64,000 bases of DNA from Streptomyces griseus subsp. griseus (GTDB lineage Bacteria > Actinomycetota > Actinomycetes > Streptomycetales > Streptomycetaceae), in the NCBI RefSeq assembly GCF_000720255.1, contig NZ_JOJE01000031.1, forward strand, positions 62,001 through 126,000. Reading direction: 5' to 3'. The notes under the pieces are model-generated. The model searched no databases. It worked only from the letters and a program-made list of their open reading frames with translations, and had not been told where the DNA came from. How positions within the stretch are numbered: the first letter of the stretch is position 1; each line of letters opens with the position of its first letter. Made by a program: the position numbers and the translations under genes. Shown here one piece after another: positions 37,579 through 45,982 of this stretch.

Positions 37579-38605
37579 TCAGTCGGGCAGACACCCGTCG
37601 GACTCCGTTTGGGCCCCGAGCGCGGTCGTCCAGGCGTCGAACAGGTCCGCCGTCGCGTGGGCCGGCGTCCGGAGCAGGGCCGCTGCCACCTCACGCACGA
37701 ACAGCCGCTGTGCTTCGTCCGTGAGGTACTCCACCGGGGACTTGCCGTCCACACGGGCGAGCAGCAGCGCGGGCAGGAGTGACGCGGCACGTGCCTCGAC
37801 GGCCGGCCGGGGCTCCCAGTCGACGTACCGGATGTACTCCTCGGCCAGTACGCGCGCGGATGACAGGAGTTCGGCGCGGCGACCGCGTACCACCAGGCTC
37901 TTGAGGAGCAAGTGGTTGAGGCAGAAGGCCAGGTCGAAGGCGGGGTCTCCGTACCAGGCGCACTCGGCGTCCAGCAGCACCGGGCCGGACGGTCCCACGA
38001 GGATGTTCTTCGGGCTGACGTCACCGTGGACCAGGGCCAGGTGCGTGGTGGCGGTGCGGTCGGCGAGGCCCTGAAGGACGTCGCTCAGGGTGGAGTGCGC
38101 GGCGGCGGTGGCCAGCAGATACGGCTCGATGCGCAGCGCGTGGAAGTTGTCGTCAGTGGCGAACTCCGCCGCGAGGGCGCTGTCCCCCGCGCTCCGCGCG
38201 TGCAGGGTGCCCAGCAGCTCTCCGACGGCGGCCGCGGTCGCCACCCGGACGTCGCCGTCCAGCAGCTGCGCCTTCCACATCGGGTACCGCTCGGGGGGCA
38301 GGTACGCCATCGCGAAGATCCCGGCTTCGACGTCGTGGGCCAGCGGTTCCGGCACGCTGTCGGGGCGGTGCCGGGAGGCGAAGCGCATCCACGCCCATTC
38401 GTAGGCGTTGCGCGAGAGGGGCGCCTGCCACTCGGCCGCGACCCGCAGCCGGGCCAGGGCCCGCTTGACGCACAGGGAGCGGCCCGGCAGGTCCACCCGC
38501 CACAGGTCGGACGAGACACCACCGGCCAGGGGCGTCCAGCGCGCGCTCGCCGGGGCGGGTGAGCTCGTGGGCGAACAGGAAGTCGGAGAGCGCGGGGTCC
38601 GGCAT
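37579..38605 (-). pseudogene. aminoglycoside phosphotransferase (APH)-family kinase, frameshifted
   Basis: The protein should start at ATG 38605 (MPDPALSDFLFAHELTRPGE) and continue with the nucleotide-binding part RWTPLAGGVSSDLWRVDLPG, but the two blocks are in different frames. The break falls in a short CG-dinucleotide run near 38550. The rest is intact: the catalytic loop LVHGDVSPKNILVG (with HGD and N), the DxE/D motif LLDAECAWYGDPAFD and the C-terminal helices to the stop at 37579. Enzymes of this fold phosphorylate diverse alcohols. A translation start inside (GTG 38496) would lack the ATP-binding start, so activity is doubtful unless the indel is a sequencing error. Confidence 0.75.
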
Positions 38606-38628
38606 CGTAGGCGCGGAGCTCGGGCCCA

Positions 38629-38930
38629 TCATCGGGCACCCGGCCCGGCGGTCGGGCCGCTGGGGCTGTTGCAGGGGTGGGCCGGCGCCTCGCCGGCCAG
38701 GATCCGTACGACCTCCTCCGCGGCGCGGCGGCGCAGTTCCGTCACCGAGGCGTCGGAGGAGAAGGCGACGTGCGGGGTGAGCAGGGCGCCCGGCTGGTCC
38801 AGGAGCGCGGCGGGGACGTGCGGTTCGCTCTCCAGTACGTCGAAGGCGGCGGCGTCCAGGTGCCCGCGGTCCGGTGCCTTGACCACCGCGTCGGTGTCGA
38901 CGAGGCCGCCCCGGCTGACATTGACCACAG
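38629..38930 (-). pseudogene. D-2-hydroxyacid dehydrogenase, C-terminal fragment
   Basis: The frame codes for the last part of a NAD-dependent D-2-hydroxyacid dehydrogenase: NVSRGGLVDTDAVVKA, the FDVLESEPHVPAALL block and TPHVAFSSDAS with the catalytic His. About two thirds of the protein, including the NAD-binding GxGxxG, is missing. Similarity stops near 38930, where a fragment of a zinc-type dehydrogenase begins on the opposite strand. An intact paralogue is at 58061. This is a rearrangement scar. Confidence 0.75.
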
Positions 38931-38956
38931 ACCGCCGGGTTTCATCAGCTCCAGCC

Positions 38957-39595
38957 ATGACGTTCGAGCAGGCCGGAAAACTCGGCTACATCGGCACCTC
39001 CTACGGCGCCCTCAAGCACGCCGGGGCCGGCCCCGGCCAGGTCGCGCTGATCGACGGGATCACCGGCACTCTCGGTGTGGCCGCCACCCTGCTCGCGCTG
39101 GCCTCGGGTGTCTCCAGGGTCCTCGGGACCGGCCGCAACGAGGAACTCCTCAAGCGGGTCAAGGAACTGGCCCCGGACCGCATCGAGGTCATGCGGCTGG
39201 GCGAGGGCTCCTCCGGCGCGTGGGCGAAGTCCCGCACCGGCGGCGAGGGGGTGGACTTCGTCATCAGCGCCCTGGGGGCGAAGGCCCCGGTGGAGACCAT
39301 GCTGGACTCCATGCAGGGCGTCCGCCGCGGCGGCAGGGTGAGCAACGTCGGTGGTGTGGGCGACCCGTTGCCCGTGGACGTGAAGTGGCTGATGGACGAG
39401 CAGGTCCAGCTGATCGGCTCCAACTGGTTCTCCACCGCGCAGGGCCAGGAGATCGCCGACATGGTGGCCACCGGAGCCCTGGTCCTGTCCTACCTGATCA
39501 CGAAGTCCTTCCCGCTGGAAAAGGTCAACGAGGCGATTTCTGGACGTATCACGGACCGCGACGGCGGCTTCAGCAACTACGTCGTGATTCCCTGA
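38957..39595 (+). pseudogene. zinc-binding alcohol dehydrogenase, 5'-truncated
   Basis: The 212-residue frame contains the nucleotide-binding half of a medium-chain dehydrogenase: GTSYGALKHAGAGPG, VALIDGITGTLGVAATLLAL and the C-terminal DRDGGFSNYVVIP. The GroES-like catalytic half with its zinc ligands (about 140 residues) is absent. The ATG at 38957 has no ribosome site. The break lies within 30 bases of the break of the oppositely oriented hydroxyacid dehydrogenase fragment. A good terminator follows, so the 3' end of the original gene is preserved. Confidence 0.78.
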
Positions 39596-39608
39596 ACTCC
39601 CCCGAACG

Positions 39609-39651
39609 CACCCCGCGGCGTCCTGTTCTGCCCTGACACCGCCGCGGGGTG
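39609..39651 (+). terminator. hairpin terminator after the truncated dehydrogenase
   Basis: CACCCCGCGGCG and CGCCGCGGGGTG form a perfect 12-bp stem with a 19-base loop, followed by TTT, starting 13 bases after the stop codon. Confidence 0.7.
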
Positions 39652-39702
39652 TTTCCCGTCCCGTGCCCTCCCCGGCACGGGCCCCGCACCACGGAGGATC
39701 CG

Positions 39703-40617
39703 GTGGAACTGCGCTGGCTGGAATCGTTCGTCACCGTCGCGGAGGAACTGCACTTCGCGCGAGCCGCCGATCGTCTGCACCTGGCCCCGTCGGCACTGAG
39801 CGCCCAGGTCAGAGCGCTGGAGTCGCACCTGGGCGTGCGGCTGATCGACCGGGGACGGCGAACGCGCCCGGCGCTGACCAGCGCCGGGCGGCTGTTTCTC
39901 GAAGAGGCACGGCTGACCCTCGCCCAGGCCGCCCGGGCCGAGGCGGTGGGACGGCGGGCCGGGCGCGGGGAGCTGGGGCACGCCCAGATCGCATACGTCG
40001 CCTCCGCCGCGTTCTCCGGAGTGCTGACCGACGTCCTCACCCGCTGCGGGGGATCCGGCACCGAACTCACGCTCCAAGTACGCGAGTTGGAGACCCCCGC
40101 CCAGCTGGAGGCACTGGCCTGCGGGGACATCGACGTCGGCTTTCTGCGCTGGCGGCCGGAGTACCCGCCCGAGGTCACGGCCACCTGCCTGCTCACCGAG
40201 GACGTCGTCCTGGCCCTGCCGGCCGGCGCGCCGCTGGCCGCGTACGAGGCGGTGCCGGCGGCGCGGCTGCGCGACGAGTCGTTCGTGGCCCCGCACTTCG
40301 ACGAGGAGTACGGCTGCCGTGACCAGATCCTCGAGGTGGCGCAGCGAGGGGGGTTCAGCCCGCGGTGCGCTCCGCCGGTGCGGGACTTCATCGCGGCCCT
40401 GACCCTGGTGGGCGGTGGTCTCGCGGTGGCCCTGGTGCCGGACTCGCTGCGGCGTGTACAGATCCCGGGCGTGGCCTACCGTCCCCTCGCGGACGTGGCG
40501 CTGACCACCAGACTCGTGGGCGCCTACCGCCGGCGCGAGACCTCGCCCGCGGTGCGCGCCGTGATCCGCCGGCTGCGGCAGGCCGCCGCGGCCAAGGTCA
40601 CCGCCGACCGTCAGTGA
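39703..40617 (+). CDS. LysR-family transcriptional regulator
   Basis: A 304-residue LysR regulator. The winged helix at the N-terminus is ELRWLESFVTVAEELHFARA with the recognition segment LAPSALSAQVRALESHLGVR, followed by a co-inducer domain with two Rossmann-like lobes (VGFLRWRPEYPP, VGGGLAVALVPDSLRR). GTG 39703 has GGAGG five bases upstream and gives the standard family start. It is convergent with an acyl-CoA dehydrogenase/CoA-transferase operon, from which a strong terminator separates it; a LysR gene near such an operon often regulates it. Confidence 0.92.
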   Translation: MELRWLESFVTVAEELHFARAADRLHLAPSALSAQVRALESHLGVRLIDRGRRTRPALTSAGRLFLEEARLTLAQAARAEAVGRRAGRGELGHAQIAYVASAAFSGVLTDVLTRCGGSGTELTLQVRELETPAQLEALACGDIDVGFLRWRPEYPPEVTATCLLTEDVVLALPAGAPLAAYEAVPAARLRDESFVAPHFDEEYGCRDQILEVAQRGGFSPRCAPPVRDFIAALTLVGGGLAVALVPDSLRRVQIPGVAYRPLADVALTTRLVGAYRRRETSPAVRAVIRRLRQAAAAKVTADRQ

Positions 40618-40680
40618 GGCTCACCGCCCGCGGCGCGCCGGGGTCCGCTTCTTCCTCCGCCCCCTGTCGCTGTGCCCACT

Positions 40681-40728
40681 CGGCAGAAGGCCGGCACCGT
40701 GTACGCGCACGGTGCCGGCCTTCTGCCG
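40681..40728. terminator. strong bidirectional hairpin terminator
   Basis: Two perfectly complementary 21-base arms (GGCAGAAGGCCGGCACCGTG core) with a six-base loop lie midway between the convergent LysR and acyl-CoA dehydrogenase genes. Confidence 0.85.
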
Positions 40729-40754
40729 TGGCGCCGGGAAGGGCGCCGCGGTGG

Positions 40755-41933
40755 TCAGCGGAAGGCCGCCTGGCCGGTGAGCGCCTGGCCGATCACCAGG
40801 GTGTGCATCTCGCTGGTGCCCTCGTAGGTCAGGACGGACTCCAGGTTGTTGGCGTGGCGCAGCGGCGAGTACTCCAGGGAGATGCCGTTGGCGCCGAGGA
40901 CGGTGCGGCACTCGCGGGCGATGGCGAGCGCTTCGCGGACGTTGTTGAGCTTGCCGACGCTGATCTGCTCGGGCCTGATGCGGCGCTGGTCCTTGAGCCG
41001 GCCGAGGTGGACGGCGAGGAGGGCGGCGCTGCCCAGGGACACGCTCATGTCGGCGAGCTTCTTCTGGGTGAGCTGGAAGGCGCTGATCGGCTTGTCGAAC
41101 TGCACCCGGGAGTCGGCGTACTCGATGGCCGCCTGGAGCGAGTCGCGTCCCGCGCCGACCGCGCCGAACAGGATGCCGAAGCGGGCTTCGTTCAGGCAGG
41201 AGAGGGGCCCGCGCAGACCCTCGGCGAGCGGGAGCCGCGCCGAGTCGGGAAGCCGTACGTTGTCGAAGGACAGTTCCGAGGTGATGGACGCGCGCAGGGA
41301 CATCTTCTGCTTGATGTCCTGAGTGGTGAAGCCGGGTGTGCCGCGCGGCACGAGGAAGCCGCGGACGCCGTCCTCGGTCTGCGCCCACACCGTGGCGACA
41401 TCGGCGATGCCGCCGTTGGTGATCCACATCTTGGACCCGTTGAGGACCCAGTCTCCCCCGCTGTCACGGACGGCCCTGGTACGCATCCCCGCCGGGTTGC
41501 TGCCGAAGTCGGGCTCGGTCAGGCCGAAGCAGCCGATCGCCTCACCGGCGGCGAGCCGGGGCAGCCACTGCTGCTTCTGCTCCTCCGAGCCCCACTTCCA
41601 GATGGAGAACATCGACAGTGAGCCCTGCACGGAGACGAAGCTGCGGAAACCGGAGTCCGCCGCCTCCAGTTCCATACAGGCGAGGCCGTAGCTGACGGCG
41701 TTGGTGCCCGCACAGCCGTAGCCTTCGAGGTGCATGCCGAGTACGCCCAACTTTCCCAGTTCAGGGGCGAGTTCGCGGGCGAAGTGGGCGTTCTCGAACC
41801 ACTCCCCGATGTGCGGGCGGACCCGGTCGGCGAGGAACTTGGCGACGGTCGCCTGGATCTCGCGTTCCTCGTCACTGAGGGTGGAGGAGAGGTCGAGAAG
41901 GTCGAGGGGGTCCTTGATCGGCTTGCGGCTCAT
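40755..41933 (-). CDS. acyl-CoA dehydrogenase, glutaryl-CoA dehydrogenase-like
   Basis: A 392-residue flavoenzyme. The sequence shows CFGLTEPDFGSNPAGMRTRA (about residues 130-150), the FAD-contacting WITNGGIADV, and the catalytic Glu in LTYEGTSEMH (about residue 370), the pattern of glutaryl-CoA dehydrogenases; TLGTxxARFGI-like LNEARFGILFGAVGA is also typical. It oxidises (and in true GCDH decarboxylates) an acyl-CoA with FAD. AGGAG precedes the ATG at 41933. The ATG overlaps the stop of the CoA-transferase gene (ATGA), so both are translated together. Confidence 0.9.
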   Translation of the reverse strand: MSRKPIKDPLDLLDLSSTLSDEEREIQATVAKFLADRVRPHIGEWFENAHFARELAPELGKLGVLGMHLEGYGCAGTNAVSYGLACMELEAADSGFRSFVSVQGSLSMFSIWKWGSEEQKQQWLPRLAAGEAIGCFGLTEPDFGSNPAGMRTRAVRDSGGDWVLNGSKMWITNGGIADVATVWAQTEDGVRGFLVPRGTPGFTTQDIKQKMSLRASITSELSFDNVRLPDSARLPLAEGLRGPLSCLNEARFGILFGAVGAGRDSLQAAIEYADSRVQFDKPISAFQLTQKKLADMSVSLGSAALLAVHLGRLKDQRRIRPEQISVGKLNNVREALAIARECRTVLGANGISLEYSPLRHANNLESVLTYEGTSEMHTLVIGQALTGQAAFR

Positions 41934-43162
41934 CGGGGGCTCCTGGTGGTTACGGGTGTCGGTACGGTCGTAGGAAGGTCGTTGAGGATCTCGGCGGTGT
42001 GCTGCCCCAGGCGCGGCGGCGGCAGTCGGTACCGCGCGGGGGTACCGCTCAGCGCGATGGGGTTCGCGACCTGGCGGGAGGGCTCGGGCTGGGCTTCGCC
42101 GGCGGACGCCGGGGGCGAGAGCGGTTCGGTGGGGATGTCGACGATGCCGGGCAGGCCGAGTTTCCGGGCGAATCCGAAGGCCTCGTCCAGGGAGTTGACC
42201 GGTCCGGCGGGCACCCCGGCGGCCAGCAGGACGGCCGACCATTGGTCGGCGCCGGCGGCCGCCAGTCGGCGGGTCAGCAGGTCGCGCAGTTCGGCGCGAT
42301 GGGCGACCCGGTCGGCGTTGGTGCGGAAGCGGTCGTCGAGGGCGAGACCGGGGTCGCCCACGGCGTCGGCGAGCGCCGCGAACTGCCGGTCGTTGCCCAC
42401 CGCGATCGCGATGGGACGATCGGCCGCCGGGAAGGTCTCGTACGGGGCGATGCTCGGGTGGGCGTTGCCCATCCGGCCCGGTACCACACCGGCCACGGCG
42501 AACGCCGACGCCTGGTTGACCATGGCCGACAGCAGCGAGGCGAGCAGGTTCACCTCGACGAGCTGCCCCTCTCCCGTGGCGTCCCGGTGCCGGAGGGCGG
42601 CGAGGATGCCGAGGGAGGCGTGCAGGCCGGTGATCACGTCGACCAGGGCCACGCCCGCCTTCGTCGGTTCCCCGGCCGCGTCCCCCGTGACGCTCATCAG
42701 ACCGCCGACGGCCTGCACGAGCAGGTCGTATCCGGGGATCGCCGCGCCCTCTCCGCTGCCGAAACCGCTGATCGAACAGTAGATCAACCCCGGGTGCAGT
42801 GCCTGGAGTCGGCGGTGGCCCAGACCCAGCCGCTCCATCGTCCCGGGGCGGAAGTTCTCCACCAGGACGTCGGACTCGGCGATCAGGGCACGGGCCTGTG
42901 CGAGGCCGGTCCCGGTCGTGAGGTCCAGGACGACGGACCGCTTGTTCCGGTTGACGCTCAGGAAGTACGTCGACGTGCCGTCATGGTCGGCCGGCGGGTG
43001 CCAGGCCCTGGTGTCGTCCCCTACGCCCGGCCGCTCCACCTTCACCACGTCGGCGCCGAGGTCGGCGAGGAGCATCGTGGCGTAGGGCCCCGCGAGAACC
43101 CGGGAGAAGTCGGCGATCCGCAGCCCCTCCAGCGCGCCGCGCCCCGGCAGTCCGCCGGTCAT
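41930..43162 (-). CDS. CaiB/BaiF family CoA-transferase (type III)
   Basis: A 410-residue type III CoA-transferase. Visible are IADFSRVLAGPYATMLLADL at the start, GADVVKVERPGVGDDTRAW, the LDLTTGTGLAQARALIAESD segment, and VLVENFRPGTMERLGLG. The catalytic Asp is expected in the YDLLVQAVGGLMSVTG region. The enzyme moves CoA between acids without a free intermediate. The start ATG overlaps the TGA of the upstream OB-fold gene by one base (TGATG). Together with the adjacent acyl-CoA dehydrogenase it resembles the glutarate pathway (CoA activation, then dehydrogenation); this is inference from context. Confidence 0.9.
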   Translation of the reverse strand: MTGGLPGRGALEGLRIADFSRVLAGPYATMLLADLGADVVKVERPGVGDDTRAWHPPADHDGTSTYFLSVNRNKRSVVLDLTTGTGLAQARALIAESDVLVENFRPGTMERLGLGHRRLQALHPGLIYCSISGFGSGEGAAIPGYDLLVQAVGGLMSVTGDAAGEPTKAGVALVDVITGLHASLGILAALRHRDATGEGQLVEVNLLASLLSAMVNQASAFAVAGVVPGRMGNAHPSIAPYETFPAADRPIAIAVGNDRQFAALADAVGDPGLALDDRFRTNADRVAHRAELRDLLTRRLAAAGADQWSAVLLAAGVPAGPVNSLDEAFGFARKLGLPGIVDIPTEPLSPPASAGEAQPEPSRQVANPIALSGTPARYRLPPPRLGQHTAEILNDLPTTVPTPVTTRSPR

Positions 43163-43551
43163 CACCAGCGCTCCGCGGGCGATGCCGGGCGGGTGAGTTC
43201 GACGACGGGGACGCCCTGACCGAGGGGGCCGACGCCCCGTACGACCCGCACTCTCGATCCGACCGCCACCACGAAGGGTGCCGTGCCGGAGACCTGGCAG
43301 ATCAGGGTGAAGCCCTCGTCCATCGCGACGAACCAGGTGTTCTGCTGGGCGTGCCCGTTGCGGCGCACGACCGCCCCGGCGCCCGCGCTGCGCTCTCGCC
43401 GGAAGGCGGCGGATCCGCAGGCCCGGCAGAACGAACGGCGGAAGGCCGGGGTGCCGCACCAGCGGCAGAGCTGGAAGAACAGCTCGTCCCCGCGTTCGTC
43501 CTCGCGGTCTTCCTGGCCCTCGGTGTGACCACGGGTGGGTGTCTGGAGCAT
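43162..43551 (-). CDS. Zn-ribbon and OB-fold (DUF35-like) protein
   Basis: A 129-residue protein. A rubredoxin-like zinc ribbon (LCRWCGTPAFRRSFCRACGS, about residues 28-47) is followed by an OB-fold with VAVGSRVRVVRGVG near the end. DUF35 proteins act as partners of thiolases and other acyl-CoA enzymes and may channel acyl-CoA. AGGAGG lies five bases before the ATG at 43551. It is the first gene of a three-gene operon with a CoA-transferase and an acyl-CoA dehydrogenase. Confidence 0.82.
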   Translation of the reverse strand: MLQTPTRGHTEGQEDREDERGDELFFQLCRWCGTPAFRRSFCRACGSAAFRRERSAGAGAVVRRNGHAQQNTWFVAMDEGFTLICQVSGTAPFVVAVGSRVRVVRGVGPLGQGVPVVELTRPASPAERW

Positions 43552-43744
43552 CACGGCCTCCTGCACGCGGTTCGGTGCCCGGAAACGGGTCTGTGGACCC
43601 GATCTCGGGACCCGTTCTCGGAACCCGATGTGGCTCCTCCACCCTGGCTCTGCCGCGGATCGCCGGTCAACGACCTCCTGACGCACCTTTGTGCGCGGAA
43701 AACGTTCCGCGCGGTGATGACGGCCCGCGGCACGGCTGCCCCGT

Positions 43745-44935
43745 TCAGCCGCCGGTCGACTCCCGTACCACTACGGTGTAGGAGCTGACGAACTCCTCCT
43801 GGTCCCTGCCTCGTTCGTCCCGTTCCATGCGGTCGGCCAGGAGGTCGACCGCTCGCTGGGCCATCGCGTCGTGGTCCGGGTCGATGGTGGACAGCGAGGG
43901 GACGAGGAACTCGCTCTCCTCGACGTTGTCGAAGCCGATCACCTTGACCTGGCCCGGCACCGCCACCCCGGCGTCGGCGAGACCCCGCAGCACACCCATG
44001 GCCATGGTGTCGGTGGCGCAGAAGACGCCGTCGATGTCGAGGCCGCTCTCCACCATCTCCCGGGCCCGTCGCGCACCCGCGCGCATCGTGAAGGCGTCCA
44101 TGCTCTGTACGAGAGCCGGGTCCACAGGCAGGCCCGCGTCCAGCAGTGCCTGCCGGTAGCCCGTGAAGCGGAGGCTGGAGACGTCGACCTCGTCTCCCAA
44201 CGGCCCGCACACCATCGCGATGCGCCGGCAGCCGCGCTCGATCAGGTGACGGGTGGCCGCCCGGGACGCCTCGACGTTGGGCATGGCGACATGGTCCACG
44301 GGACCGCCGAAGATCCGCTCGCCGAGGATGACCACGGGGTAGTCCACCTTGAGCCGTTCGACGTCGGCCGCGCCCATGCCCACGGTGCTGAGGATCAGCC
44401 CGTCGTAGAGCCGGTTGCGGGACATGGACAGCACGTCGAGTTCGTTCTCGCGTGAGGCGCCGGTCTGCTCGATGCTCACCCGCAGACCGTGTCCCTCGGC
44501 GGCGGCGATGATGGCGGTGGCCAACCGGCCGTAGCTCTGCTGCATCAGCGTCTCGGTCCACTTGTAGTCCGCGTCGGACGCGCCCGAGGCGATGCGGTAG
44601 AGCTTGTTGTCGCCGTGGTCGCGGCAGTACGTGGCGTACTGGCGGGCCAGATCGGCGGAGTACTCGGCGCGCATGTTGCCGCCACAGCCCCAGGTCTCGT
44701 TGCCGATGCCCCAGTACTTCACCCGCCAGGGCTCGTCCCGCCCGTTGGCCTTGCGCAGCCGCACCATCGGGCTGTCGCCGTCGCGGGTGAGGTACTCGAC
44801 CCACTCGCTCATCTCCTGGACGGTGCCGCTGCCGACGTTGCCGCTGATGTAGGGCTCGGCGCCGAGCAGTTCGCACAGGGCCATGAACTCATGGGTGCCG
44901 AGCGTGGAAGCGCCCGTACGCGACATCGCGACCAA
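43745..44935 (-). CDS. chimeric ORF: GH51 arabinofuranosidase fragment fused in frame to a LacI effector domain
   Basis: The 396-residue frame joins two unrelated proteins. Residues from about 11 to 133 are the middle of a GH51 alpha-L-arabinofuranosidase: [40 protein letters not shown] (acid/base Glu in GNE) and [10 protein letters not shown]. From about residue 134 (coordinate near 44536) it is the effector domain of a LacI regulator: [48 protein letters not shown], and the end VVVRESTGG. The GH51 part lacks both ends including the nucleophile, and the LacI part lacks its DNA-binding headpiece. Neither function is expected. The first ten residues are antisense to the adjacent TetR fragment. 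Confidence 0.85.
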   Translation of the reverse strand: MVAMSRTGASTLGTHEFMALCELLGAEPYISGNVGSGTVQEMSEWVEYLTRDGDSPMVRLRKANGRDEPWRVKYWGIGNETWGCGGNMRAEYSADLARQYATYCRDHGDNKLYRIASGASDADYKWTETLMQQSYGRLATAIIAAAEGHGLRVSIEQTGASRENELDVLSMSRNRLYDGLILSTVGMGAADVERLKVDYPVVILGERIFGGPVDHVAMPNVEASRAATRHLIERGCRRIAMVCGPLGDEVDVSSLRFTGYRQALLDAGLPVDPALVQSMDAFTMRAGARRAREMVESGLDIDGVFCATDTMAMGVLRGLADAGVAVPGQVKVIGFDNVEESEFLVPSLSTIDPDHDAMAQRAVDLLADRMERDERGRDQEEFVSSYTVVVRESTGG

Positions 44936-45380
44936 GGCAGGTGTCGAGGTGGGGACGATCTACCGCCACTTCCCGACGCGAGCGGATCTCATCGTCGCCG
45001 TCTACCGGCACCAGGTCGACGCCTGCGCCGAGGCCGGTCCCGCCCTGCTGGAGGCCGGCGCGAGTCCGCACGCCGCACTGGAGCAGTGGATCAACCTGTT
45101 CGTCGACTTCCTGGTCACCAAACACGGACTCGCCGCCGTACTGCGGTCCGACAGCACCGGCTTCGAGGCGCTGCACACCTACTTCCTCGACCGCCTCGTC
45201 CCGGTCTGCGCCCAACTGCTCGACGCCGCGGCCGCCGCCGGCGAGATCCGCTCCGGCCTTCGGGCCTACGAACTCATGCGCGGCGTCGGCAACCTCTGCG
45301 TCGGCGCGGACGGCGACCCCGACTACGACCCACGCCGACTGGTCGAACTCCTCATCGCGGGACTGCGCCCACCACGCTGA
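44883..45380 (+). pseudogene. TetR-family regulator, 5'-truncated at a rearrangement junction
   Basis: The frame retains the second half of the TetR headpiece, [20 protein letters not shown] followed by TRADLIVAVY, and the whole ligand-binding domain up to the stop at 45380. The first 25-30 residues of a normal TetR protein, including helix 1, are replaced by unrelated codons ([10 protein letters not shown]) that are the reverse strand of the GH51 fragment. The breakpoint is near 44905. Without helix 1 the DNA-binding domain should not fold properly. Confidence 0.75.
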
Positions 45381-45429
45381 TCGCCGCCCCGCACCCCCTG
45401 TCCGGCTCAGCGTGGCTCTGCTCGCCGCC

Positions 45430-45820
45430 GGATGGCCGCCGTCCACCCGTAGCACCTGGACACCGCTGATGTGCCGGGCGCCACAGCGGTCCTGGGCGGG
45501 ACGAGTTACGGGCCGGCGCGGTCGAGCGGGGTGTCGTCGACGGTGGTCGCGAGGAGGACGGGGGCACGGCCGAAGTCGGGGTCGATCTCCGCCCAGGACA
45601 GCAGGGCGTGGTGGCCATCCGCGCCGTGTACGGCGATCAGGAAGCGCAGGCGGTCCTCGCGGCGCACGGGGTCGAAGTGCGGACCGGCGGACGACAGGAC
45701 GTCGTGGAGGAGCGGCCCGGTGAAGGTGTGGTGCTGGATGCCGCGGGTGGCGCACTCGACGCTGACCCGCGTCGGGTGCCGGGGCCAGGCGAGCAGTTCG
45801 GCGACTGCGAGGCGGCCCAA
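45430..45820 (-). pseudogene. small molybdopterin-dependent oxidoreductase, nonsense codon and frameshift
   Basis: From a TTG at 45820 the frame shows the sulfite-oxidase-like molybdopterin fold: RVSVECATRGIQHHTFTGPL, LHDVLSSAGPHFDP, and RFLIAVHGADGHHALLSWAE. After VDDTPLDRAGP a TAA stop stands where related proteins have Gln, and the remaining C-terminus (GARHISGVQVLRVDGG) is in another frame. Only about 20-30 residues are affected, so loss of function is likely but not certain. It is divergent from the molybdate transporter modABC, which would supply its cofactor metal; the shared 160-base gap is AT-richer near 45830-45850. Confidence 0.65.
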
Positions 45821-45982
45821 GCAAGCGCATATACCAATCCTATTTACTCAAGAGGCGCGCTCTTGCGATGAGACAGGGCCCTTTTCCCTCGCATGTGCGG
45901 CAGTATGATCGGCGTATCGGCGTATGCACCGCTCAGCGGCCACCCCGGGCCGTTGGACGTTCGTGAGAAGGAGTGCCCCGTG

